Below are positions 1 through 12,825 of a stretch of 64,000 bases of DNA, piece by piece. Made by a program: the position numbers and the translations under genes. The notes under the pieces are model-generated. The model had not been told where the DNA came from, searched no databases, and saw nothing but the letters and a program-made list of their open reading frames with translations. This DNA comes from Cheiracanthium punctorium (lineage: Eukaryota; Arthropoda; Arachnida; Araneae; Cheiracanthiidae), in the NCBI GenBank assembly GCA_038373885.1, contig JAWZYV010013292.1:62001-126000 (forward strand), given 5' to 3'. Position 1 is the first letter of the stretch, and each line of letters starts with the position of its first letter.

Positions 1-230
1 TTGATAGCAGAGCGTTCCATTTGGCAGGGACTTTTTTTATTCACTTTTTTATTTATTTATTTTTTTTAAAGCTATTTTTCTCTCGGGGTCAATATCTTGT
101 GGTGTCATGAGACTGGAAGCTTTCCTTCAGTTTGGAGGTCTCTGCGTTTGCGAAAGCTAAATAATTGTTATAAATGCTTTCGTACTTTCTGTGAAAGTTC
201 ACTCTTCGCGGGCTAAAAACAAAATGTTGC

Positions 231-398
231 CAGTGGCGGATAAAAAAAAATCTAGAGCCCCCCCCCTCCAAAAAATTATCTATATTTTTTTGTAAATTCA
301 TTTGAATTTACAAAACAAGTCAGTCTTCTCTAATGTAAATTTAGTATGTCTGTACGGGGAGGGGGCATGTGCCCCTGTGCTCCTTGTATCTGCCAGTG
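231..398. mobile_element. hAT MITE
   Basis: This 168-bp element has ends CAGTGGCGGATA and TATCTGCCAGTG and a perfect 8-bp duplication AATGTTGC (223-230, 399-406). C- and G-runs lie next to the ends. Confidence 0.85.
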
Positions 399-477
399 AA
401 TGTTGCCGAAAGGAATTCATTCACTGGATGATGTATAAAAATGTATTTTAAGGAGCCTGAAATATATCTTCATGCAG

Positions 478-637
478 CAGTAGCGTATATAGGTTTCCAA
501 TTTGGGTGGGGGATGTATCCGGTATTTTAAACGTTATTGTTGTCAATATAGATGTTTTAAAGTAGCTGTTTTTTATTGCTTTACATAAGAAAGGGGCCAG
601 TGTCCCTTCACCCCCCTCCTTCTTAAATACGCCACTG
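478..637. mobile_element. hAT-type MITE
   Basis: The inverted ends CAGTAGCGTAT / ATACGCCACTG and the 160-bp length fit the MITE group at 231-398. The flanks TCATGCAG / TCACGTAC agree in only about five positions, so the duplication has decayed. Confidence 0.6.
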
Positions 638-976
638 TCACGTACAATAAAAGCAAAATGTTACGCTAAAGGGTCCAATTCATATCTATAAAGAAAAAGC
701 TCATTGATCGATACACATGGACAATGAAGCAACTTGCTATTCTGAAGCAACGTCTTCTTTTTTTTTTCTTTGAAAAGGGGGGAAGTGAAGGCCCCTAGCC
801 CTCTCTAGGTCACTTGAAATTCGTTACATTGAGATTTTATTATAATTATTTTGATGGGTTATTTAAGTTTATACGTAAAATTTAACTGTTAATATCTGCT
901 GCCGCTGTCCATTCCATACATGGCGCCGTTCAACTACGCCAATTTTAAGGTCCTTATACGGTTGATCTGCTTGATC

Positions 977-1012
<36 letters not shown>

Positions 1013-1656
1013 GCTGAAGAATAAATCAATAGGCCCTTTAGCGCCGTTTATCTGTCATTACTTTATACATTTGCTTATAAATATACCCTCGCTCCCCCCC
1101 CCTTTCGAAAAACCTATCATCAAAATCAAAACAATGTTAGCGAAAACGACTTTCGCGCTCTAAATATGGCCGCCTCTAAATATCATTTTTCGGGTTACAA
1201 TACCCACGCCGGGTGATATGTAGGCTAGTAGAGAATCTATATATTTTCCCCACGCTCCTGTTGCAAAAAAAGAGTCAGCGGCCTAGGAGGCGCACATTAC
1301 TAAGTTGGCGGCTGGCAGCATCGCGGGTGTTACTGGAGTAGGCTGAAGACTGCTCAACTCACGCCTTCTGTCACGTCTACGCATAGACCTTTTTACCCAT
1401 GCATACTATGGAGAGTTCGTGTTTTGAGAGAAAAGTCAGTTCTATGGCTGTCTTGTCATTGAGTTTTATTGAGTGGAAGCAATGGTGTGGAGGTAGGCTT
1501 CGTGGGGTTATTTTACACCCATATATTTATGAGAGGAGAAATGTGCAGGCTTTAACCTTAACTAAGTTTTATTGCATGTCTGGAATTCGAATTAACAACA
1601 ACAACAAAAAAATGTGTTATTATTTATTTTAAATTTCCTTTTTAAGTCGCGTAGCA

Positions 1657-1790
1657 CGCAGGGCCTGATTATCAAATATGGTGGGCTCAATGCCTTATCA
1701 AGGGTGGTAAAGCAGGTAGGGCACGCGCCATGGGCGGCACTTAAAGAGGGCGCAGATTTCCATTTCGAGATTGGCGCAATAAAAGAAGCA
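1657..1790. mobile_element. Possible hAT end fragment
   Basis: CAGGGCCTGATTATC matches the right terminus of the hAT relic at 35882-36661. It is followed by a GGGC-rich segment (gccatgggcggcac) typical of hAT subtermini. No right end or duplication was found. Confidence 0.35.
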
Positions 1791-2627
1791 TTTAAACTTC
1801 GCTCAAATCGTTGCGACAGCGATTCTCCTTTCTATACCCATCGTTGCTTCCCGGTATACAGGGACGTATCCAGAAAAAGAATTCGTAGGGAATCCAAACC
1901 AAAAGAAAAAGGCAGAATTTTTCACAGAAAGGCGTCCTTATTATTATTTTGTTCACAAAAACTGAAATTTCGGAGGGGGTCCGGACCCCCTGGACCCCCC
2001 CCCCTCCTGGGTACTTCCTTGCCGGTATGGGTCTTTGAATTCTGTTGTGGGCCAGCATTTGCTCTCCAAGTGAAGCTGCAGCAGAAGCATTCGGAGACTC
2101 ATGCCGGGAAGCAACGATGACTACGGGGGGGGGAAGAAGCGCTTCTCTCGCATCCTTGCAATGATAGAAACGAACAGGTTATGTCAATAAGACACTATTA
2201 ATAAGAGTTTTTGGTAAGTGACTTATACAATATTAAAGTTTATCTCAAGTCATTTGAAATTAAAATATTTTTTAATAAAATGTTTTAAAAAATATTTATT
2301 TTTTTATTTTTTAAGAAGATAAATATTTAAAAGGCTACAAAATTTCTTAATACACAATTTTTGAAAAATGCAAAATATTTTGGGCTCCAGGCAAGTACCC
2401 CGGTTGCTTAGAAGGTGGTAGCATAAAGTTTCACTTGATCAACCCTCGAAGTTATAGTCGAAGTCGATTTAGCTCTCTAGTATATTTCTTAATAACTGTG
2501 CCTTTTAAAAATACTATTCAGCCATATTTATAAAGGAACAAGAAAAATAAATCATGCCAAACGCATCGATTGTAATTCACTTTCCAACTCACTAACGCGC
2601 GCGCGCGTACACACACATTCACACTCA

Positions 2628-2668
2628 TCCCAAGCAGATAGCCCTTGCGTAGCTTTGCCTTAACACAA
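2628..2668 (+). mobile_element. SINE tail fragment
   Basis: GATAGCCCTTGCGTAGCTTT matches the tail of the SINE copies at 17370 and 40803. Confidence 0.4.
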
Positions 2669-3294
2669 CACAATACACTATATCGGTTAATTAGAATGCG
2701 AATACTGAATTTTCAAAATTCCCATTAAATTCATCATACCCTAATTTTTCCATATTAGATATTTTTTTATTTCTCGCCAAATAATGAAAATATCACCAAG
2801 CTGAATTAATTTTTAAAAAGATTTTTTCCACACCATATTTGACGATTTATCCCAAAATCACCGATACCTGCTGCTTTTGGCGCAACTTGTGAAAGAGCAC
2901 GCAGTCGTCGTCGGACCATTAGCCAATATTACATTGTAGGATAGTATTGTTCTTCAAATGGATGCCTGTCTCTAAACTGCCATTGAACACAATGTATTGG
3001 AATTATTTTGAATGCTCCTGTAGAAGAACTATTAATGATCCAGGCATTATTTTCGATGGAGAGCTTTATTTTGTTAATACTTAATAACATGCATGAACAT
3101 TGATTCATTTCAAGCAGCTAAATATCTCTAAAATACACTTTAAGAATGCTAAAGCAGCTAAAATACACTTTAAGAATGTCTGCCCATAGAGCGTAATGTA
3201 TTGGAAATCTTTCAAGCTCTCTGTAGAAGAACTGTAAATGCTACATATTACCAATCGGGGGTCGATACAGACGAAAACTGGCTCCGTTTTGCCT

Positions 3295-3395
3295 CCCCTA
3301 CACAAAATTACAATCGATTAAAACGCCCCACTCACAAAAAAGCAATCGATTTAAAACGGCCCCTTCACAAAATTACAATCAATGAAAACGGCACT
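3295..3395. repeat. ~32-bp minisatellite, three units
   Basis: Three tandem units of the form CCCC-t-CACAAAATTACAATCGAT-TAAAACGG, diverged by a few bases. Confidence 0.75.
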
Positions 3396-3768
3396 TCATT
3401 GACATTTTACCTACATTTTAATCTCTTTTATCAATTAACAAAAAATGTAACTTTATTAAAAATTGGCATGAAAATTCACAAAAATAAGTTTAGAAATTCA
3501 CAATTACGCACTGAAATTCACAAAAATAAACAATTTTTACAAAAATGGAAACATGGAAAAAAATTCCTGGATCCACTCCTGCCAATTTCAATAGAGTACA
3601 TGGTACAGTGCATGGAAATAACGCATATAAATTTTGTATTCATCGACGCATATTTACGGGAGTTAGAGCACAGACGGACAGACAAACCGAAATCATAAGC
3701 ACTTTTCAACCATGTTGGAAAGTGTTAAAAAAATGAAGTCTCATTCATATGCTCATATGCTTCATATG

Positions 3769-3807
3769 TTCTCAGGTTTAATAGTATATGTATGTATATA
3801 CTATTAA
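3769..3807. repeat. Hairpin split by the piggyBac-type MITE
   Basis: The left arm 3769-3789 (TTCTCAGGTTTAATAGTATAT) is followed by a 6-nt loop and a right arm that starts at 3796. That arm reaches the TTAA at 3804-3807 and resumes after the MITE at 4312-4320 (ACCTGAGAA). With the MITE removed and one TTAA kept, the 21-bp stem is perfect. Confidence 0.8.
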
Positions 3808-4311
3808 CCCTCTCGTCACGGAATTATGAAAAATCAGAGAAAAAGCATTTAATGCATCTGAAATACTATTATAAATCATGCAAAAATATTTTTTTCTAAT
3901 GTCGGTTAATATTAGATTTTTCTAATATTAATTTCTGCATTTTCGAAGCATTTTGTTACGCTAAAATTAATTTAAAAGGATACACATATTAGGTAAAGGT
4001 TGAGGAATAAGAAAAAAAACTATACTTACCTTAAAAAGAAAAAAAAAAGCAAAAAAGCAGCGTAAATATTTTCTTAATTTTTCTCCTGAAACAATGAAGC
4101 GAAAACTGTAAAAAATGGTCTAAATGGACTAGTACTGCAATCTATAGGCACGATTTATGCATCTAGTTAAGAGCGTCATATACTTTGTACACGAATTAAT
4201 GATATTGATATCACTGAAAGAAAAAAAATACTAAATTCAATTGTTTTCTCTCTAAATATTGCTATTTGAAGTAGGAGCCTCCTATGAGGTTCAGGGTGAC
4301 GAGAGGGTTAA
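3804..4311. mobile_element. piggyBac-type MITE
   Basis: The element is bounded by TTAA at 3804-3807 and 4308-4311, with inverted ends CCCTCTCGTCAC (3808) and GTGACGAGAGGG (ends 4307), 12 of 12 identical. TTAA duplication plus ends starting CCC is the piggyBac signature. The ~480-bp interior is AT-rich with no coding signal. It interrupts a hairpin (see 3769-3807). Confidence 0.85.
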
Positions 4312-4320
4312 ACCTGAGAA

Positions 4321-6395
4321 ACTCTGAAATTAAATTATGCAAAATTGAAAGAAATGCAGAAATATTCATAGAAAAAGGAGATTCTCATTTACGATTTAAC
4401 ACGCATGCACCAGTGTATCGCACTACACAGATTACTGTATATATAAATATTAAATTCATTTGGCAAGTAAAATAACCTTGCCAAATGTCTTGTAAAATGT
4501 GTCATTATTGTCTGAAGCAGGGGGTGAAAATTAACATGGAAGCAATATAGATTACGTAAACTGTGTTATTTATTTTTTAAATTAATCCTTATTATTAATA
4601 ATGATAAACTATAATTTATGATTATTAATAATAATGTTTTCAATTTGCACAGGCAGTACAAAAATAAATAAATAAATCGCCATTCTAAATTTTAAAAAAG
4701 TTCATCTCCATAAGACAAACATGTAATCTCAGAACTTTGGAAAACGAAACTGAGTTTCTGCGCATGACTGGAGAGTGAAACCAATATTTTTTACCCAGAA
4801 CCATTTTCCAGACTGAGTCACACTTCGAATATTTGGTTTACTCCTACGCTCTCACAAATTGAACGCACAAGAATTTTTACAACCGAGGAATGGCGGAGGG
4901 GGAGGGAAACGGTAGAGTAGAAGGATCGACATTCCATTAGTGACAACTTGAGAATTCGAAAGAACGCCGTACCTTTGTTGTAGCTGGACGATATTTGGGA
5001 CACAGAAAGGTTAAGGGTTAATGCCTAGATTAAGCGAGACGTCAAGTGCTGAGCCGCTACGTTTTTGTTATTTTCCACGGCATTGTCTTTGATTTTTGTT
5101 TTCCTTCCGAAAAATTACTTCATTTTATTTTTTGATTTGTACAAAAGATTAATATGGCAATATCTATTTTATAAGAACGGAATATAAGTAATAAAAAAAT
5201 AATGCAAATTTAGCCATGATTTTAACACTGCGAATGTTACTTGATTGTTTTTTTTCTATTGTTTGTTCTTAAATAGCTTTAATGCATTTTATCTACATTT
5301 AAAATAAAATCATATTGATTGACTACGACTTGTTAAAATTAAATAAATAAAATTATAAGGAATTCTCTTAAGATACTAATTTATCTGTTGAGGTATTTTT
5401 ACCTTTTTTAAATATCTTCTTGTAAAAAAGTGAGTTTTCGTACTAGCTTAATTGTGTACATTTTTTTACGATCTCATTAGAATAATACTTAAAACTGAAA
5501 AAGAACATTTTTTTTTTTTTTTTTTTTTTGCCTTTAGGTATTCAAAAGCTGTTTTTTCTATTACTTATTATTACTCTTTTATAATTATATGCGACCTGTT
5601 TTTTATTCTACCCTTTGAAAATTTTATGTACTTAATAAAAGCAACTTAAACAAGTGGCAGAACTTTCTGTACAAATTTGAAGCACAAAAATTTAACTGCG
5701 ACCGCAGCGCTGCACGGTTTCTGTTACCGCACCGGGACTCTGGAGTAGGAGCATGAAGTCATCGCCCCCCCCCCCGCCCCCTACACATTTTTTCTTTCAT
5801 GTATTACGAATTATTTGATTATTTCGCTTTCATTCTTTAACAACTTTATCAGTCACTTTTTTTAAATGCAAGATCTAGTGCATACAATAAATATTCATGA
5901 CACGATCTTGACATTTTAGCAATAATTTTTAAAGTACTGCGATAGGCAAGGCAACTGAAAATGCAAGGACATACTACACGCTGACATTTGGATTTGACAT
6001 TTCCGCGAAAGACTTGCATCCTGGGAAGGGGTTTGGGGGGAAAACTTTCTTTTTAAATATTCATGAAATGGAACTTCATACTTGCTTCGTGTCGTGCTCT
6101 GTAGCAAAAAAAAAAAAAAAAAGCATGGTTTTAAAAAATTACATAAAATATTTTACTTATGTAATCGATGCTATTAAAGAACTTGGATGACTTACAGGGG
6201 ACTTGCAAATGATAAAAAGAAAAAGAATTTTTTAGAAAACATAGGTTAGTATATAATTTTTCCATGGGAAAAAAGTGCTTTATATTAAAAAAAAAAGCTG
6301 GATTTTGAAACGGTTCTGGTTGCTAGGAGGCGTGTCTAGCATCGAACCTTCAAAACCCAAGAAATGCTGCTCGACATGTGATATGTTCCTGGGAT
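4321..6395. other. Non-genic stretch
   Basis: AT-rich, with T run 5509-5529 and C run 5764-5776. No gene or clear mobile element is seen. Confidence 0.5.
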
Positions 6396-6433
6396 TGACG
6401 TCACAACGACGTCAGCCGAAACGATTGACGTCA
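6396..6433. promoter_or_regulatory. CRE cluster (two TGACGTCA plus a half site)
   Basis: Full palindromic cAMP-response elements at 6396-6403 and 6426-6433 flank a half site ACGTCA at 6409-6414. A CACATG E-box-like motif follows. No transcript start is proven. It could be a promoter or enhancer, but no target gene is shown. Confidence 0.4.
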
Positions 6434-6935
6434 CTAGGTCACATGACTCGCTGAGCTATTGCCAGCTGATCTTTTGGAAAGGTTGCGTTTTTGGCGAGAG
6501 TGATCACCAACTTTGGCAGGATTTATATTTTTTCCTTTTCTTTTTCTCCTCTCGTCTTTTATTTTTCTTTTCAGAACAAGAGATTGTTTCAAAGAGACTG
6601 TTGAAAGAAGATGGTTTTCTGAACTGTGTCGAAACTTTGAGAAGTTCGTTTCGTTGTCTTTCAGTCTAAGATAAAACATTTGTGTTATATGCATCTTTGC
6701 AAATAAATATTTAGAAGTCGTGTATTGATTTATCAGAAATATTTCACTTTTTTTAAAAAGCATTTTGGTAAGATTGTGGGAAATAATTTATTTAATGATA
6801 GTACAGTGCTGTCTTTTATTTCTTTTTCTTCCCTCTTCCTTATAATTTTTTTTTTCTTTTCGTGTTTCTCACAGATACAGTGAAATTTTTTACATAGACC
6901 CATTCTTTAGAACGACCCTTACCGACAGCTTGAAA

Positions 6936-7065
6936 CAGGCACGAATCAAGAAGGCGGGGGGGGGGGGGGGGGTTGATGGGCTGCAGTCCCCTCCCCCGAA
7001 ATCTGACCTTTAGCTTACAATTGGATATTTCGCTTGGGATTGAATAAATCCTGGCCACGCCACTG
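6936..7065. mobile_element. hAT MITE with 16-nt G run
   Basis: This 130-bp element has a perfect 8-bp duplication GCTTGAAA (6928-6935, 7066-7073). The right end GGCCACGCCACTG is the standard family terminus, while the left end (CAGGCACGAATC) is diverged. A G tract lies at about 6956-6972. Confidence 0.8.
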
Positions 7066-7073
7066 GCTTGAAA

Positions 7074-10000
7074 GGATTAATTATGGTGATTGATGTTTTA
7101 AAATTTTCGAATAAAGATTTTTTTTTCGAATAAATTAAAATATTTTAACTATACTTTTAAGTCTGATCCGCTAATAAAATAAGAAGCGAAGTTTGTGTAA
7201 GGGTTGTTTGTTATATGCATCTACTCATTATTTATTCATAGCCGTATAAAAATTTGAGGAAGAATATTTTATTGAGATATTTAATAAAATTAGCAGCACA
7301 CACAGGATTCTAATTACGAGGGAAGGGCTGTAGCAGATAAAATATTTACAGAAGGAGAGGGAAATATTTATTTGATACCAAAAATGTTTTTTAGATGAAG
7401 TTTCTTCCAAAATAATTTTAATGTACTTTAGTTCTTTAATTTTTCTGTCAATCCTCTATTGTTAAGATCCCCGCCTCACATTTAAAATTTACATGATTTT
7501 TATTGATATTTTTTTTAAGCTCTATTTAAAAAAAAAAAATTACTAAAGAGAGTTTTTCTGGCACGGTTAAGCTCGAACTTGTAGAACACTTATTGTGAGA
7601 ACCTTATCAATTCTTAATTCTTTCAGAAATTTCGCGTTAATTGTTTTAGATCTTAATAAAAATAGTTTTCCCGTCTCAAGGATTTTCTTCGGCTGCATTC
7701 TTTTTCAGACAATCTAAAAATGAGGGCAAAGACAAAACTTTTCCCTGAATTCACCCTCTCTTTTTTTTTTTCACCAATCGATAAAAGCTGAAAAGGAACA
7801 AACTACTCTTGACAGATCGTTAATTTCGATACATTTCTCTTTTGAAACGTACCAGAAACTAGGCGTTCAGTTCAAATCGGTTATAAGGGTGGGATCATGG
7901 GTAAGAGGAATTTTTGTGTGGGCGGCATCCTGAGTTATATTTTTATTACGGTGGTTGATTTTTTTTTTTCTTTCATTCTTGCTTGGTTTGCCTTTTGGCG
8001 GTTTTCCGCCGAAAAATGTTTGTGACGTTACGGGGTTATAGGATGTTCTGATGCAGAGGTTGATTAGAGCTTCATGATAAATTAATTGCGGAATTCTGGG
8101 ATTCCAGCAGTGTTTCACGTATTCCTTTTTATTAGCGTAGAGGAATTTCTAGATTTAATCAGCTGAATTGCGGGATGAGTGCACGTCGGAAGTGGTAGCT
8201 CCTAGTCTGTTGAAGGACTAAAATTCGTTTTTAATGAAATCATCCATATGGATGAAAGTTATTTCTAGGAAAATACTGCTAATAAAACTTTTAAGAAGAA
8301 AGATTGTGTAAATTTATGAAGAAAAGTAATGAGTTCTCGCGTAGGTTTTTTTTTTTTTTTTTTCATTCCATTAATTTGGAAAAATTAATAGAAAATTCAC
8401 TAGTAATTAATTTTCACCGTAGGAAAATTCACTCATTTTCATGCATCCGTACCAATTAATTGCAGGTTTACCATTTTTTTACTTTCGAAGTTTTAAAGCT
8501 ATTTAATTTTAGTTTGTTTAATTTTTAGGTTAACTATTTTTTGTTTATAGTACATTTTTATTATTCTCGAATGTGTAATGCAAACTTCTTCAAATTGACA
8601 TAATGTTATACTGCCGTGCTTTATAAGCAAAGTAAATAAATGTTTATGCATGTACATTTCAAATCATTTTTCTTTCCTACTTATATATTTTCTCCTTGGT
8701 CTCTGATTAGGTGGCTTCGAAAATCATTTTATCCTTTAACTTAATTTAAAAATTCAATTATTATTTTTTTTACGAACCTAAAACAACTCGATAGATAACT
8801 TTATTTACCTTAAAATTACTGTGCCAACTTGTTCCTCCTTATAAGATACAAAATCGTGGAACAGAAGTAAGCAGTGTGCAAAGTTGCATATCATGTAAAC
8901 TTAAAGAATTGGGAAGTTTCTGGATTTCTGATCTTCTGACACTGCTCTGCAGTATATGTTGAGCACTTCTATCAGTTGGTTGAAAGTGTTGTATGACATG
9001 GAACAAGCATTTCTGTTAACATAAATTATTTTTAGTTTAATGAAAATATGGCAATACTAATTCAGCTATCGATTTTGAGTGTTGTCGATTTAATGGTCAA
9101 ATTGTTGTTGCACAATGTCAGAATTTCGGGGCTGTGCATCATGCTGGGCAGCGCACTAGTTAGCCTAATGTGACTCAAACATTTGGAAGAAGTCAAATTG
9201 GTGAGAGTAATGGACATTCTCATGTAACATATTCTATTAATTATTTTTTTCAAATAAATAACTTTTAACTGCATTAATTTTAAAATTAAATGTTTTGCTA
9301 TTAAAAATTTGGGCTTTGTTTGCATGGGAGCTCACAAAAACCTAGTTCCTATATTATTTTTCCCCCAGTGAATTTTTCATTAAATTTAATTATCAGCATA
9401 ACTGCTTATATTTGTATAATTTTGTTACATTGGTTATAATTACAGAGATAAGCAAAAATTTACTTAATTTTACCATAAATTATTGTAACGCTAATCATTG
9501 TAATTATAATTAGCGTTAATTAATTAGTAATTTATAGTAACTAATGCTATAGTTTATGATATAATTAAATTAGGGCTCCTGTACTTTTTTTTCTATTTTT
9601 GACCTAAATTAAGTCCTGTTAAAAATCAATAATATTGGTAGGAAAATTTTTGACATCATTCATTTTATCGTTATTCATTGTTTTATTTCTTGAATATATA
9701 CCAACGCTATATTATTGCACTCTGTGACAAATCCTTTCAGCAGTGGTGTCCAGTCATAATTTCGATTCTTTCGATTTCTTTTAAGTTTTTCGCTACAATA
9801 GGCCGCAAAGACAATAGGATCCTAACGGGCGACGAGACTCGTCCTTGGACGAAAAAGAAAAGAAAAACTTATATTTCCTGAAATTCTTTTGCCATCGGTC
9901 AGGGACAGGCAGATAGCATTGGGATTGTTTAGTTGGAAAATCAGAGTCCTATTCCAAGGCAATAAAGGATCCTCGTGCATTGTAGATGCACGTAAAATCT

Positions 10001-10579
10001 GTAGGGCTGCACATCAAACTAGTCGTATTTTCGGTGATATTAAATTGATTATTCGATTGATAATAATAATTAATTGAGAGAGCGTGTTAATTAATCCTTT
10101 ATTATTTTAACATATTCGCTGCCTCTCACGAATGCAAGCTAAATTGCATCTTTCAGTTTTTTGAATAAGTAATTAATTTTTCGAAAAAAAAAGTAGTTTG
10201 AAAAGATATGTGATTTCCTTTTAAATTCACGACATGAATGGTTTATTATAAAAAACTGTGTTTTATATGAGAAACTGACATAAGGAAATGTTCTCTAATA
10301 CTTTTCGATCCGGCAATGAACATGTTAAAATGGATTTTACTTATACCATTTGTGAAAAAATTTTAAATAAATATCTGTAAAATATTCAAGTAACACCGTT
10401 ATTTAGGTGAGCTTGCATAATTATAACTCAAAATCAACTTACTAGGTTAAAAAATGCACTCTTGTGCTGGAATTTAATTTAGTAGTAATTTCTGATCTTA
10501 TTGAAAGCAAATAACTGTTTGAACTATCTGCCTTGGAATTTTACCATTTGGGTTTCTTTTTTGCGCCCTAGCTGGGCAG
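7074..10579. other. Non-genic stretch
   Basis: AT-rich with short homopolymers (T run 8346-8363). No gene, RNA gene or bounded repeat is recognised. A missing midnolin 5' exon could be hidden anywhere upstream of 35 kb but was not recognised here. Confidence 0.45.
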
Positions 10580-10646
10580 TGACGTCATTTAATGTCGACC
10601 TCTGATATTAAAATACGCAGACGCAGAAGTTTGCGTTCTGACGTCA
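10580..10646. promoter_or_regulatory. Second CRE pair
   Basis: TGACGTCA at 10580-10587 and 10639-10646, with GTCGACCTCTGA and ACGCAGACGCAGAAG between. It is similar in design to the cluster at 6396-6433. Confidence 0.35.
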
Positions 10647-12825
10647 GAGGACTATGCCTGTGGTAGGAACAAGAGCGTAAACAATCCACTTGTTAATTGT
10701 TTGTAAACATTTTATGATTTGATCCCGAAATAAAATTATCGAACCTATTCACATGTATTGCAGAATGCAATTAATTATGTTCGAAAAGTTTAAAGATTAA
10801 AATGAAATGAAACTTTTAGTATTTTTTGAAGACAGTACTGATTTTAAATGTGTATTGTTTAAACAAAACTAAGTAAATATTCATATTTCACTGTAGTAAT
10901 AACTCCTTTATTTTCTACACTTAGACATTCACACTGTTTGCTACATTTTTCATTTAAAGGCTGTTTGTTAATCCCAGAAAATCGAAATAAATGAATAAAT
11001 AGAATAAAATTAAATTAAAAAGTTCATAATTGATTTTTGAAAGATAATTTAGTTGCCATTTGCTCCTTTCGTTGCAAAGAAACTACGGCAGAGATTCCCC
11101 ATCTAAGCCCATCGTCGCTTCTGACTATAATAAACTAATTTCCTTGTTGTGTTAGTCTCAAACAGGACAATTATTCGTTATGCAATTGTGTATACGTAAA
11201 TGCAGTTAATTCGTTATGCAGTTGTGCACGCATCATGTTGCATGGTGTTTCATGATCGATGCGTTTCGGCATGACTTATCTTTCTTGTTTAATTATAACC
11301 TACCACAGCTATTACAGAACTTCGCAAATCCAGACTTCGAAATTCCGAATCATTCCAGTAATGAGGACGAAATTCGACCTTAAAATGATAACAGATGTGC
11401 AACACACAGAAATTTAAAGAACTGACTTTATTAGATTTAAGTCTTTCTGTGGTGTATAAATTTTCAAATCTCCAGTAAATATGTTTATTTTTAATTTTTA
11501 TATGACAAAGGTCTGTCTTTTTTTTTTTTTTTTTTGACAACTTTACCTGATTATTACGACTTCTTATTATAATTCATGTTACAGGATTTTCAATCCAGAA
11601 TCAGTAAAATCCCAGTGATTACGGGTATGAGGTGGTTCTTCTGTATGAAATGATATTGAAATTCTCATAATTATACTACTCTCCATAAGTTTCACCACAT
11701 CCACTTTTTTTTTTTTCCTTTCTTATGGATGCTCATTTTTTAAGTAATTTTTGTTGACTGTTAAAAGGGGTATAACTTAGTGTTCTTTTCATACTGGTTT
11801 AGTTTCCTATGCGGGATATGCGTTACCTTTATCATTCTTTGTGCATTTTTCAGATAATTCATCAAGCTGCATAAGGGTACCCTGGTATTTCATGGGACTG
11901 CGCAGTAGCCCGCATAACTTTTTTTAGCTGCGCATGACGCGGGAAATAGAAGGCCTTGGGAAATTTTAGATTGTACCTACGTTCATAATAGCTGAACATG
12001 CTGGTTTAGATATTTCAGATTTTCCTGACTTTTTAAGTCGTCAGAATTATAAAAACCTTCTTTTAATGTCTCTGTTCTTTCTTTTTTAATATAAATACAT
12101 GTATAAATTACTATTCAAGTAAGCTGAACATTTTTAGCTAAACTCCATGTAAATGAATAGGGCTAAATCAAGTAATATTAATTAAATAAGTTTTTTAATT
12201 ACTAAATGCTGATATTTTTAATTTAAAAGATTTGTCAGTATTGGGGGAAGTGTTTTATTTTTCTTAATCTTTCTCGAATAGTTGCAGTTGGTTTGTTTAA
12301 AAGCCAACGATGGGGATAATTAATTTTAAAATTTCATTGCTCAGATGATCATTAAATTTTCAAATGTAAAAATTTTAGTTTGCATATTATTTTTTAAATA
12401 TATATGTTTAATAATTTTGTGTGTGTGTATGTTTGTGTTAACTTCTCTTTTAACTACTAAGCGAAAAACAAAATTATAATTTACTAATATTTGAACTTTC
12501 AAACTGTAAAGTAATTCAAGTGTTTTTGATAATACTGTACATTTTTCTTACCTACTTATTTTCCTGTAGGGAAAAAAAAAAAAAAAAAAAAAAAAAAGGT
12601 TTGAGTTCATTTTGCGTATGTGGTTTGAACGATGGGCAATGAAAAATATTGTATTTGCATAAAAAATTAATACGGATTTGTGTGGACATAAATGCCAATC
12701 TTTTTTCATAATCCCCCCCCCCCGCCTCTCCTTTTATTTTTCTTTAAAAAGAGAGAGAGGTAGGGGTAAAATTGGTATGTGGGATGTGGACGTTCGATTG
12801 AAAGAATATTACGGTATTGAAGGTA
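10647..12825. other. Non-genic stretch
   Basis: AT-rich. Two near-repeats 'tcgttatgcaattgtg' and 'tcgttatgcagttgtg' lie near 11177 and 11211. A 27-nt A run lies at about 12571-12597. Confidence 0.45.

Larger units (their letters stand above)
638..3294. other. Non-genic stretch, left flank
   Basis: Apart from the fragments listed, only low-complexity sequence is seen. There is a 31-nt T run at 981-1011, C runs near 1096 and 1984-2004, and a (CG)n/(AC)n microsatellite at 2596-2620. A ~28-bp duplication CAGCTAAAATACACTTTAAG lies near 3115 and 3153. Confidence 0.5.

Noticed and set aside
1614..2120. 168-codon open frame
   Set aside because: It runs through a hAT-like fragment and C/G homopolymers, is overlapped by an antisense frame, and has no recognisable domain.
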